Source: Thermoproteota archaeon (GTDB taxonomy: Archaea; Thermoproteota; Methanomethylicia; Culexarchaeales; B10-G16). Taken from it: 52,438 bases of DNA. The notes beneath the pieces are model-generated. The model was not told the origin of the DNA. It saw only the letters and a list, made by a program, of their open reading frames with translations, and ran no database searches. The first letter of the stretch is position 1; the number at the start of each line of letters is the position of its first letter. The position numbers and the translations under genes are program-made. Below, in pieces: positions 41,783 through 49,333 of the stretch. The stretch is from assembly GCA_003649185.1 (NCBI GenBank), contig QMRB01000005.1, positions 1-52,438 on the forward strand, written 5' to 3'.

Positions 41783-43453
41783 TTGAATGGAGCCGAATTA
41801 ATTGTAAAAATATTGGAAGATAAAAATGTAAAATTAATTTTCGGACTGCCAGGATACAATATTCTACCAATATATGAAGCTATAAGAAAGTCGAACATAG
41901 AACATGTATTGGTAAAACATGAACATGCATCCGCAATAATGGCAGATGTATATGGAAGATTAACATTAAAACCTGGAATAAGCCTTGTGACTGCTGGGCC
42001 TGGAGCATTAAACTCGGCTACAGGGGTAGCCACAGCCTATTCAGCATGTTCACCAATGCTCCATTTAACGGGCCACTGCTCAACCCAAGATAAAATACAA
42101 CCCTTCCACGGAGTAGATGAATGGCTATTTCTGGAGAAAATATTTAAAAATATAACTAAGTGGAGTAAAACCTTAACGGATCCTGAAGACATAGCTGAAT
42201 CCCTCAACAAGGCTTTTCGAATAGCCAGTTCAGGTAGAAAGGGACCCGTCCACCTTTCATTTCCAACAGACATTCTAGAAGCTGAAATAAAAGGTGAAAG
42301 TGAATTCAAAGAGAATTATCAGTTGAAATTTAAAATGGAAATGGATGAAATCTTCGAAGCTTTAAAATCTTCAGATAAACCGTTGATAGTTGCAGGTAAA
42401 GGTGTTTTAAGAACGGGAGCATGGAGTGAACTTAAAGCGTTTGCAGAGGAAATTTATGCACCCATATCCATTTCAAGGAGAAATAGAGATATACTTCCAT
42501 TCAGCGAACCACTCTACACGGGATATATGGTGGTAGGCGCATTCACAAGAAACCTTCCAGAACAGATAGTGAAACTCTTCGAAGAAACCGATCTAATATT
42601 AACTTTCGGATTGGAGAGAGGTGTCAGAATGCAGAGAAGGTTCACAGAGACAGCTGAAAAGAGAAAAATCCGAATAATACATGTATATCAAGAGGATATT
42701 CTTCCAAGAATTAAGAGGAAAGGAGAAATATTGGAAGTAAACATACCCAACCTTAAAGGCTTCATTCAAGATGCAACCATTAAAATTAAAGGGAAATATA
42801 GAAGTAAGTGGAGAAATCTGGAGGAGAGAATAAGGAAAATTAAAGAGGAAATAGAGAAAGAACTCAGAGAATTCGCATATCAACATTCAGATGAAAAACC
42901 CATACATCCAGCATATCTAGTTCAACTCATCAAGGAAAAAGTGGAGAAAAATGCAATATTAACGTTAGATGTAGGTGGAAGCTCATCATGGATGGAACTC
43001 TACCATAGAAGCGAAACCTCTAACAGCATACTCTCACCGGAAAGATTTGGAAGCATGGGATATGCTTTCCCAGCAGCGATAGCTGCAAAGAAGATTAAGC
43101 CTGAAAGACAAGTTGTAGGAGTTACAGGAGATGGAGGACTACTTATGAATCTAAGCGAAATATCAACAGCAGTGGAGCAAAGGTCAGATATAAAAATATT
43201 CGTAATGAACGATTATAAATACACGATGATTCTGAAACTACAGATAAGTAGATTTGGATATCCACCTTTCCAAGTCGATATACATACACCTAACTTCGCT
43301 GAATGTGCAAAATCATTCGGTGCAAAAGGACTTAGATGTGAAGATCCGAAAGATCTAGAATCCATAGTTGAGGAAGCATTAAACATGAAAGGTCCACTCA
43401 TAGTAGATGTGAACACAACATGCCAATACGAATTCTACAAGTATAGGGTATGA
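41783..43453 (+). CDS. Thiamine diphosphate-dependent enzyme, acetolactate synthase-like
   Basis: This 556-residue protein has the three-domain layout of ThDP decarboxylase/ligase enzymes. It shows IFGLPGYNI and HEHASAIMADVYGR (catalytic Glu near residue 54) in the N-terminal domain and TAGPGALNSATG. ThDP-binding GVTGDGGLLMN and the Asn in VMNDYKY appear near residues 447-480. It could be acetolactate synthase, oxalyl-CoA decarboxylase, phosphonopyruvate or sulfopyruvate decarboxylase; no regulatory small subunit (IlvN) is nearby. The start is TTG with GATGTGA upstream. It overlaps the M20 hydrolase gene by 4 bases. Confidence 0.85.
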   Translation: MNGAELIVKILEDKNVKLIFGLPGYNILPIYEAIRKSNIEHVLVKHEHASAIMADVYGRLTLKPGISLVTAGPGALNSATGVATAYSACSPMLHLTGHCSTQDKIQPFHGVDEWLFLEKIFKNITKWSKTLTDPEDIAESLNKAFRIASSGRKGPVHLSFPTDILEAEIKGESEFKENYQLKFKMEMDEIFEALKSSDKPLIVAGKGVLRTGAWSELKAFAEEIYAPISISRRNRDILPFSEPLYTGYMVVGAFTRNLPEQIVKLFEETDLILTFGLERGVRMQRRFTETAEKRKIRIIHVYQEDILPRIKRKGEILEVNIPNLKGFIQDATIKIKGKYRSKWRNLEERIRKIKEEIEKELREFAYQHSDEKPIHPAYLVQLIKEKVEKNAILTLDVGGSSSWMELYHRSETSNSILSPERFGSMGYAFPAAIAAKKIKPERQVVGVTGDGGLLMNLSEISTAVEQRSDIKIFVMNDYKYTMILKLQISRFGYPPFQVDIHTPNFAECAKSFGAKGLRCEDPKDLESIVEEALNMKGPLIVDVNTTCQYEFYKYRV

Positions 43454-44610
43454 TAATGGAAACTGTGAAACTGCTTCAAAAACTTATAAAAACTCCAAGC
43501 CTCTCAGGAAAAGAAGAAAAAATTGCAAAGATTCTCAGAGAAGAACTCAACAGGATAGGAGTTGACAGAGTAGAATTAGATTCCTATGGAAATATTATAG
43601 CAGAGATCCGTGGAGGAGGAGAAGAATCGATAATGCTTGAAGGCCACATGGATCATGTGCCTCCAGGAAAAATGGAAAACTGGAAGTATCATCCATACTC
43701 CGCTAAGATCATCGATAACGAAATATTTGGAAGAGGAAGTGTAGACATGAAGGGATCGATAGCTGCAATGATAAAGGCATTGGAAAAAGCAGCAGAAAAA
43801 GAATGGAATAGGAACATAATTCTCACATTAGTAGTCCATGAAGAAACAGTTGAAGGAGCAGCGATAAGAAGAATATTCGAAGAGAAGATTAAAATTAAAC
43901 CTGAAATCATAATAATCGGAGAACCGACAAATCTTAACTTGGCATTAGGTCACAGAGGAAGAGCACTTATAAAAGTGGAGCTTACTGGAAGAACAGCCCA
44001 TGCAAGTATGCCTGAACAAGGCTTAAACATGATAAATGCAGCATCAAAATATATTCGAAAAATAATGGAGATCAAGCTTCCAAAAGATTTATGGCTTGGA
44101 GAAGCAACTATAACGCCGATAAGCATAGAATGCACACCTAAAGGACTTCCCCAAATCCCCGACAACTGCACAATAATATTTGACAGAAGACTAGTGCTAG
44201 GCGAAGAAGAAGATGAAACATTGAAACCGTTAAATGAAATATTAGAGGAATTTAAGGAGGAAAATATAATTTTAAATGGAAATGCAGTAATACTTGAAGA
44301 AACAGTGAAATGCTGGACAGGTAGAAAGATAAAGGTGAAAGACTATTTTCCAGCATGGATGACACATAGAGAAGATGAAGCAATCATCAAATTGGAGAGA
44401 ATATTAAAAGATTTAAAACCGCAAAAAATATACTGGAAATTCAGTACGGACGGAGTCTACACTTCGGGAACAGCTGGAATAAAAACCGTTGGATTTGGAC
44501 CGGGAGACTGGAGAATAGCCCACCAACCCAACGAACATATAAATTTAAGGATGGTGCTTAAAGCCTCAGAAAAATACTATCAGATTATTGAAAAATTCGG
44601 AGAAGAATAA
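43450..44610 (+). CDS. M20-family metal hydrolase (ArgE/DapE/YgeY type)
   Basis: This 386-residue enzyme has the M20 dinuclear-zinc pattern: EGHMDHVPPGK (His and Asp), GRGSVDMKGS (Asp), VVHEETVEGAA (Glu-Glu), an IGEPTNL motif, and GFGPGDWRIAHQPNEHI with the last His. Relatives deacetylate N-acetyl-ornithine or succinyl-diaminopimelate, or belong to the YgeY hydrolase group; the HMDHVPPG motif is most like YgeY. The start overlaps the previous gene by 4 bases (ATGA), so it probably acts in the same pathway as the ThDP enzyme. It converges with the nitroreductase gene after 5 bases. Confidence 0.88.
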   Translation: MIMETVKLLQKLIKTPSLSGKEEKIAKILREELNRIGVDRVELDSYGNIIAEIRGGGEESIMLEGHMDHVPPGKMENWKYHPYSAKIIDNEIFGRGSVDMKGSIAAMIKALEKAAEKEWNRNIILTLVVHEETVEGAAIRRIFEEKIKIKPEIIIIGEPTNLNLALGHRGRALIKVELTGRTAHASMPEQGLNMINAASKYIRKIMEIKLPKDLWLGEATITPISIECTPKGLPQIPDNCTIIFDRRLVLGEEEDETLKPLNEILEEFKEENIILNGNAVILEETVKCWTGRKIKVKDYFPAWMTHREDEAIIKLERILKDLKPQKIYWKFSTDGVYTSGTAGIKTVGFGPGDWRIAHQPNEHINLRMVLKASEKYYQIIEKFGEE

Positions 44611-44615
44611 AAGAA

Positions 44616-45134
44616 TTATTTTATTGGTTTAAAGCTGCTTCCATAGCAATTAATAGAATATATTTGGCTTATAGGCCTCCTAGATCTGGCTGAAGGCTTC
44701 TCAGCGGGATAACCAACAGTCAGCAACGCCACAACCTTGAATCGTCTAGGAATATTGAGCAGAGATTTCACAGCCTCCTCATCGAATGCACCTATCCAAC
44801 ATGTTCCCAAGCCGAGATCACATGCAGCAAGAACCACATGCTCTAAAGCTATAGTCGTATCAACAACAGCCCATTTAGGTGAAAGCTCCATATCAGCTAA
44901 ACCTACAATTATGGCTGAAGCTTCTCCGACAAATCTCTGCCTCCTACATGCATTTACAAGCCGCTCTTTAAGCTTTCCATCTAAAACTATTATTAAATGC
45001 CATGGTTGAAGATTTCTTGCACTTGGAGCCCATCTTGCAGCATTCAATAATATTTTAAGCTTCTCATATTCTAGAGGTTTATCCAAATATGTTCGGATAC
45101 TTCTCCTCCTCAAAATGCTTTCATAGACACTCAT
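44616..45134 (-). CDS. Nitroreductase family FMN protein
   Basis: This 172-residue protein has the nitroreductase pattern: RRRSIRTYLDKPL at the start, AARWAPSARNLQPWHLIIV (FMN binding), an ALEHVVLAACDLGLGTCWIGAFDE segment and a C-terminal LTVGYPAEKP. It reduces small electron acceptors, but the family is broad. It is the last gene of the minus-strand AOR operon, overlapping AOR by 4 bases (ATGA). A link to aldehyde oxidoreductase electron flow is suggested only by position. Confidence 0.88.
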   Translation of the reverse strand: MSVYESILRRRSIRTYLDKPLEYEKLKILLNAARWAPSARNLQPWHLIIVLDGKLKERLVNACRRQRFVGEASAIIVGLADMELSPKWAVVDTTIALEHVVLAACDLGLGTCWIGAFDEEAVKSLLNIPRRFKVVALLTVGYPAEKPSARSRRPISQIYSINCYGSSFKPIK

Positions 45135-47011
45135 TTATATCGCTCCCTAACCTTTTCCAAAGCCTTGTCAACACTTTCCAAACCAAGCTTTCTTAAAACT
45201 TCACTTTTAGGTATACCGTTCTCATCCCATCCCACAGCCTCATAATATTGCCTCTTCAAATCCTCCACTTCCTTTCTATCTGCAGCCTGCCCCTTATATG
45301 GTCCTGATGGGAGAGGTTCATAGAATCTAAGTGGATTGTCATCGTGAATTCTCGGATCCCATGTGAAGTCTGGGCCTCCTAAAAGTAGCACTGCCCTTTG
45401 AATTTGAAGAATTCTTAAACCATCTCCATTCGCCCACTTCTCAGCTGTTTGATGATAGCCTGTTACAGCCTCATAGAATTTCCAGATCAATGAGGGATCC
45501 GGATAAAAGTTGAATATGCATACAACTGCAGAATCACACATAATTCTTATAAGTTCGCTTCCAGAGGAGTGGATCGGCAATCTTGCCACAGATGTATGGT
45601 CACCGCCCTGAACGGAGCAGGCGTAAGCTATTGGAGTCGGATAATCCATTTTACTTCTAATTCCATGTGCACCGACACCAGTACCCTTCACTTGAACGAC
45701 ATATGGCATTAAATCTCTACCTTTCATCTCTCCCAGTTTCAGAGCAGCTCTAAATGTGCCTTCCGCCAAAATATCTCCAATACCCTTTCTATAGGCTATC
45801 ATCTCGGCAAGCTTGGCGAATGCTTTAGGGTCACCCCACTTCAACTCCAATCCATCCAGATCATCCTTGGTTAAAATACCTCTCTGATAGAGTTCCCCAG
45901 CAAATCCTAGAACATTTCCCCCGTTAATTCCACATATACCTAGATCGTCGATTACAGATGAAACATAGACATTGCCTTCAGGAGTGAATATTCCAAGATT
46001 GGTTCCAAGATAAGCCTGCAACTCGTAATCCGGATTATCCGTTATGGCTCCAGCGTAAGGTCCAGTCTTAACTACAGCTATCTTTAGACATGTTGTTGGA
46101 CATCCATAATCACCCCAATATCTTTTAACCCAAACTTTACGTTCAAATCTGTCTACTCCAAAACTCTTCTCATCATGCCACTCCTCCTGCCAATTTCTAA
46201 TAGGCTCAGAGCTTAAAGAATATCCAACACTGTATCCTGCGCTTCCAGTACCCCACCTCCGCATCCCATCCCTCGCAATACATAAATCGTAAACCCTGTT
46301 GATCAGCGAAACCGTCTTCACAGGATCATATACATCTGGAAGGGGACCCGACCCCTTTGCAACTATAGCTTTAAGCATCTTCGAACCCATAACTGCACCA
46401 TATCCACCGTAACCTGCAGCATGAGTCCACTTCTCCATTACAACAGCAACTCTTGTAAGATTTTCACCTGCAGGGCCAATATATAATATGGACGGATCCT
46501 TCCACTCCCCGAAACGTGGATATCTTCTCTTAAGCTCATCTCTACATTCCTTCGTCAATCTGACAAGAGTTTTTTTACCGTCAAGCCCCCATAGATGAGA
46601 TGCATCTCTAATTTCAACATCCTCATCTTTGATGAAAAGGTAGACGGGATCTTTTGAAGCTCCACTAATTATTATACCATCATAGCCGGCGCATCTAAGG
46701 TCAACTCCAAATTCTCCTCCAACAGTGGATCCTATGATTCCATTGCTCTGAGGAGATTTACCTGAAATGCAAATTCTACCTCCAGGATAATATCCAGTTA
46801 ATGGTCCAGCAGCGATGACCAGGAGATTTTCAGGTCCAAGAGGATCCACCTTCTCCCATTCAGCTCCAAGCCTATCCCATAGAAACTTTACTGCGACTCC
46901 GCGGCCGCCAACATAATGTTCAAGCAGCTCCTCCTCTAAATCTAAAACTTTAATCTTCTCTCTGCTCAAATCAACCTCTAAAAATTTACCATTATAACCT
47001 CTACTCTTCAT
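45131..47011 (-). CDS. Aldehyde:ferredoxin oxidoreductase family tungsten enzyme
   Basis: This 626-residue protein matches the AOR family. Signatures are an N-terminal LEVDLSREKI and YVGGRGVAVKFLW, pterin-binding PGGRICISGKSP, VGGEFGVDLRCAGYDGIIISG, and the central domain. The usual iron-sulfur motif CxxCxxxC is altered here to DYGCPTTC, so an Asp stands where the first Cys ligand normally is. A late Cys in CDSAVVC is present. AORs oxidise aldehydes to acids and reduce ferredoxin. The gene overlaps the upstream ferredoxin-like gene by 4 bases and the downstream nitroreductase by 4 bases. Confidence 0.9.
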   Translation of the reverse strand: MKSRGYNGKFLEVDLSREKIKVLDLEEELLEHYVGGRGVAVKFLWDRLGAEWEKVDPLGPENLLVIAAGPLTGYYPGGRICISGKSPQSNGIIGSTVGGEFGVDLRCAGYDGIIISGASKDPVYLFIKDEDVEIRDASHLWGLDGKKTLVRLTKECRDELKRRYPRFGEWKDPSILYIGPAGENLTRVAVVMEKWTHAAGYGGYGAVMGSKMLKAIVAKGSGPLPDVYDPVKTVSLINRVYDLCIARDGMRRWGTGSAGYSVGYSLSSEPIRNWQEEWHDEKSFGVDRFERKVWVKRYWGDYGCPTTCLKIAVVKTGPYAGAITDNPDYELQAYLGTNLGIFTPEGNVYVSSVIDDLGICGINGGNVLGFAGELYQRGILTKDDLDGLELKWGDPKAFAKLAEMIAYRKGIGDILAEGTFRAALKLGEMKGRDLMPYVVQVKGTGVGAHGIRSKMDYPTPIAYACSVQGGDHTSVARLPIHSSGSELIRIMCDSAVVCIFNFYPDPSLIWKFYEAVTGYHQTAEKWANGDGLRILQIQRAVLLLGGPDFTWDPRIHDDNPLRFYEPLPSGPYKGQAADRKEVEDLKRQYYEAVGWDENGIPKSEVLRKLGLESVDKALEKVRERYK

Positions 47012-47538
47012 TTATACACCTCCTTAAATTTACCGTAAATATTTTCGGCAAGCTCCTCAGTTATCTCCTCAGGTGTTCTAGCGTAAAGTCTACACTGCTT
47101 TTCAACACCAGATCTTGGAACAATCCAGAGAACATTATATTTAGCTCTCTGACAGATCTTAACGCATTGAGGATCACCGTCACAGAGATCGCATATTAAA
47201 ATGTATTTTCCATTGGGATGTAAATGTGGAATTCTGCCTGGACATGCATCGATACATTTTCCACAGGCAATACACTTCTCCTTATCCACGATTACAGCTC
47301 CAGTAGCTTCATTCACGCTTAAAGCATTCACTGGACATGCATTTACACATGGATAGTCGTGGCATTGAGTGCAGAAATGTGGAAATTCAAGTCCTGGAAC
47401 AAGTTTGAAAACTCTTATTCTTGAAGCTTCAGGCCAAATTTTACCTTCATGGTAAAGGCTGCAGGCAATTTCACATAATCGGCATCCACTACATCTTTGA
47501 AGGTCACGCATAATCCAGATTGCACTCTTCTTCGACAA
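47008..47538 (-). CDS. AOR-associated poly-[4Fe-4S] protein (DmsB/HycB type)
   Basis: This 176-residue protein has four cysteine groups of the DmsB/HycB family: CSGCRLCEIAC near residue 16, CTQCHDYPCVNACP near 56, CIACGKCIDACP near 88, and CDLCDGDPQCVKIC near 115. It likely carries electrons away from AOR, whose gene follows with a 4-base overlap. It is a paralog of the protein at 6375-6845. The start is TTG at 47538, preceded by GGATGTGAT, close to the ideal GGAGGTGAT; an ATG at 47511 is a weaker alternative. Confidence 0.88.
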   Translation of the reverse strand: MSKKSAIWIMRDLQRCSGCRLCEIACSLYHEGKIWPEASRIRVFKLVPGLEFPHFCTQCHDYPCVNACPVNALSVNEATGAVIVDKEKCIACGKCIDACPGRIPHLHPNGKYILICDLCDGDPQCVKICQRAKYNVLWIVPRSGVEKQCRLYARTPEEITEELAENIYGKFKEVYK

Positions 47539-47632
47539 GATATCACATCCATTATTACATGATAAACATTTATCAATAATATTTTGCTAGAAGATACTTA
47601 AACTTTAAGGATTAAAAATGAAATAGTTTTAA

Positions 47633-47812
47633 GTGGACTTACTTGTCCACAATCCATGAATATTACAGTAAATTCTAGCCCAAACATTTTCAGCTTCAAC
47701 ATTAAAGGATGCGAGAATAAGACCACTCATTTCCCTTTATAATCTTCTGGAAAATTCACTTTTCCCATGGTTGTCTGTGCAGTGAAGTGTGGCGCTTCAC
47801 CCCTAACAAGGG
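47633..47812. ncRNA. Intergenic region 47539-47889 with a run of hairpins
   Basis: No gene is visible in this 351-base spacer. It contains four compact inverted repeats: GTGGAC/GTCCAC (47633-47650), GGAAAA/TTTTCC (47749-47765), GTGAAGTG/CGCTTCAC (47782-47800, loop TGG) and CCCT/AGGG (47801-47812). The last two abut and make a short GC-richer island in AT-rich surroundings. A small structured RNA or a leader of the Lrp gene is possible; the strand cannot be decided. TATA-like AATTTTAAG near 47862 probably serves the Lrp gene. Confidence 0.3.
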
Positions 47813-47889
47813 TAATCTATATACTTTTCTTCCAAATTCAACCCTTCAAAGGTTTCAATAAATTTTAAGTTAGCCGGAATATTTAAATT

Positions 47890-48311
47890 ATGATTCGAAT
47901 TTCAAACCAGCAGATCCTGAGAATCCTCATGGAAAACTCGAGAACACCCATCATGAAGATAGCTGAAAAGCTGGGGGTAAGTGAAACTGCCATTAGAAAG
48001 AGAATTAGAAAGATGGAGAAGGATGGAACAATAAAGAAATATACGGTTGAGATAGATCCAAGAAAGCTCGGATACAATGCCATAGCATTAATAGGATTGG
48101 ATACTGTTCCCGAAAAATTAATTACAACCATAGACAGGTTGAAAGAAGAAAAAGATATAATACATTTATATTCTGTCAGTGGAGATCACATGATTCCAGC
48201 TGAATGCTGGTTCAGAAACTTCGATGAGATGAAAGATTTCAATAAAAATCGGCGAAGATGGAAAGTGTCACCAAGATCTGTCCAGCAATAATATTGGAGA
48301 AGATAAAATAG
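47890..48311 (+). pseudogene. Lrp/AsnC-family transcription regulator with a C-terminal frameshift
   Basis: The protein opens with an AsnC-type helix-turn-helix (about residues 8-50, with IAEKLGVSETAIRKRIRKM) and the start of the RAM ligand domain (YNAIALIGLDT, then SGDHM). After DEMKDFNKN the frame turns into unrelated sequence and stops at 48291. Another frame supplies the expected family ending, KMESVTKICPAIILEKIK, stopping at 48311. One A missing from the run at 48243-48247 explains this and would give a normal protein of about 140 residues. It may be an assembly error or a recent mutation. The start is likely leaderless. Confidence 0.7.
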
Positions 48312-48336
48312 CTAGAATTAAAATATTTATGTTGAA

Positions 48337-48768
48337 ATGGATGTGGGATGCACTATCATCATGGATCTGGATAGATTTGCAGAATACACTTTGAGGAAGG
48401 GGTTAAACCAATATAAGCCTAACATCATAACAGGTACATTAACACATCTAGTAGAGGAATTTATAGAGAAATTTCATGCTGTACACATCTTCGGCCTAGA
48501 CGAGGAGAGAGGAACGGAGGAAGTAATCCTAGAATTACCATACGTAGATGAGGAACTGCTTGAAAAAATACGTTTAGAATTGGAGAGAATTAGAAGAGTT
48601 ATTGAGAAGCTGGGTGGAAGCATAACTATAGCGGTTTCAACAGGGCCAGTAACATGTAAACCTGTAGGGAAGCGGCGGGAAGCATACATGGATTTTAATA
48701 GGAGGAAGGCTTCGAAAATTCTGAGAAGAGCTAAAAGGAGAGGTGGAAATAGAGTAATAATATTTTAA
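48337..48768 (+). CDS. Small GGDEF-like (palm-fold cyclase-type) domain protein
   Basis: This 143-residue protein starts with IIMDLDRFAEY, where D10-x-D12-x-F14 looks like the first metal-binding segment of GGDEF/palm nucleotidyl cyclases. It ends with ASKILRRAKRRGGNRVIIF, very like the C-terminal A-L-xx-AK-xx-GxNRV pattern of GGDEF domains. The central GG[DE]EF motif itself is not recognisable; the position reads FHAVHIFGLDEERG. Archaeal GTP cyclohydrolase III is a distant palm-fold relative. Enzyme activity is unproven. The gene lies 25 bases after the Lrp gene on the same strand and may be read with it. Confidence 0.5.
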   Translation: MDVGCTIIMDLDRFAEYTLRKGLNQYKPNIITGTLTHLVEEFIEKFHAVHIFGLDEERGTEEVILELPYVDEELLEKIRLELERIRRVIEKLGGSITIAVSTGPVTCKPVGKRREAYMDFNRRKASKILRRAKRRGGNRVIIF

Positions 48769-48815
48769 ATGTAAAGAACTTTTACTGAAATGAAAATTCA
48801 ACGTGAATGAAAAGA

Positions 48816-48836
48816 TTTAAATTTAGGTTTACCTAA
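48816..48836 (+). promoter_or_regulatory. feo promoter TATA box with DtxR-type operator
   Basis: TATA-like TTTAAAT (48816-48822) is followed at once by a perfect inverted repeat TTAGGT-TT-ACCTAA (48823-48836). The arms match the TTAGG/CCTAA arms of DtxR/IdeR iron boxes. It would lie between the TATA box and the transcription start, so a bound regulator should block transcription. The DtxR-family gene at 51798-52256 is the obvious candidate. The feoA start is 31 bases downstream. Confidence 0.65.
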
Positions 48837-48867
48837 CTTTTTGAAGAAACAACATGGAGGAGGAGCA

Positions 48868-49101
48868 GTGAAAGAGAGAAAACTGAGCGATCTAAATCCA
48901 GGTGAAATGGGAATCATAATTAAGGTTACAGGCAACCCATCACTTAGAAGACGTCTTCTAGACATGGGACTCGTTAAAGGAGCCACAATAAAAGTCGTTA
49001 GAAGAGCCCCTCTAGGAGATCCAATAGAGATCCTCGTAAAAGGCTACAATCTCAGCCTAAGAAGGGAGGAATGCTCCAATGTATATGTATCGACCAAGTA
49101 G
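48868..49101 (+). CDS. feoA: FeoA domain protein 1
   Basis: This protein of about 77 residues has the SH3-like FeoA pattern: KLSDLNPGEMGIIIKVTGN, RRRLLDMGLVKGATIKV, and a final GYNLSLRREECSNVYV. FeoA assists the FeoB ferrous-iron transporter. The preferred start is GTG at 48868, right behind GGAGGAGGA; a TTG at 48841 would add nine unfamiliar residues. It is the first gene of the iron-uptake operon and overlaps the second FeoA gene by 23 bases. An operator for an iron regulator lies just upstream. Confidence 0.88.
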   Translation: MKERKLSDLNPGEMGIIIKVTGNPSLRRRLLDMGLVKGATIKVVRRAPLGDPIEILVKGYNLSLRREECSNVYVSTK

Positions 49102-49330
49102 AATAATCCCCCTAGCCATGCTTCCCGAAGGAGTTAGAGGAATAATAGTCAAAATTATTGGAGGAAGAGGACTCGTTAGAAGATTAACAGAGATGGGTTT
49201 CACTCCAGGCATAGAAGTCACAGTTCTAAAGTCAAGTTTCCAAGGACCAATCCTAGCCATGATTCGAGGCTCAAGAATAGTTATCGGCCGAGGAGTAGCC
49301 ATGAAAATATTGGTGGAAGTTGGAGGTTAA
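49079..49330 (+). CDS. feoA: FeoA domain protein 2
   Basis: This 83-residue protein is a second FeoA domain: IPLAMLPEGVRGIIVKIIGG, RRLTEMGFTPGIEVTVL, and GSRIVIGRGVAMKILV. Start is ATG behind GGAGGA, inside the end of the first feoA gene. Two FeoA proteins before one FeoB occur in other prokaryotes. They may form a heteromeric regulator of the FeoB G-domain; that is inference. The feoB gene follows 3 bases later. Confidence 0.88.
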   Translation: MYMYRPSRIIPLAMLPEGVRGIIVKIIGGRGLVRRLTEMGFTPGIEVTVLKSSFQGPILAMIRGSRIVIGRGVAMKILVEVGG

Positions 49331-49333
49331 AAG

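Noticed and set aside
47782-47812. A tRNA in the AOR-Lrp spacer
   Set aside because: No T-loop GTTCGA-type motif and no cloverleaf pairing could be found; only short hairpins remain.
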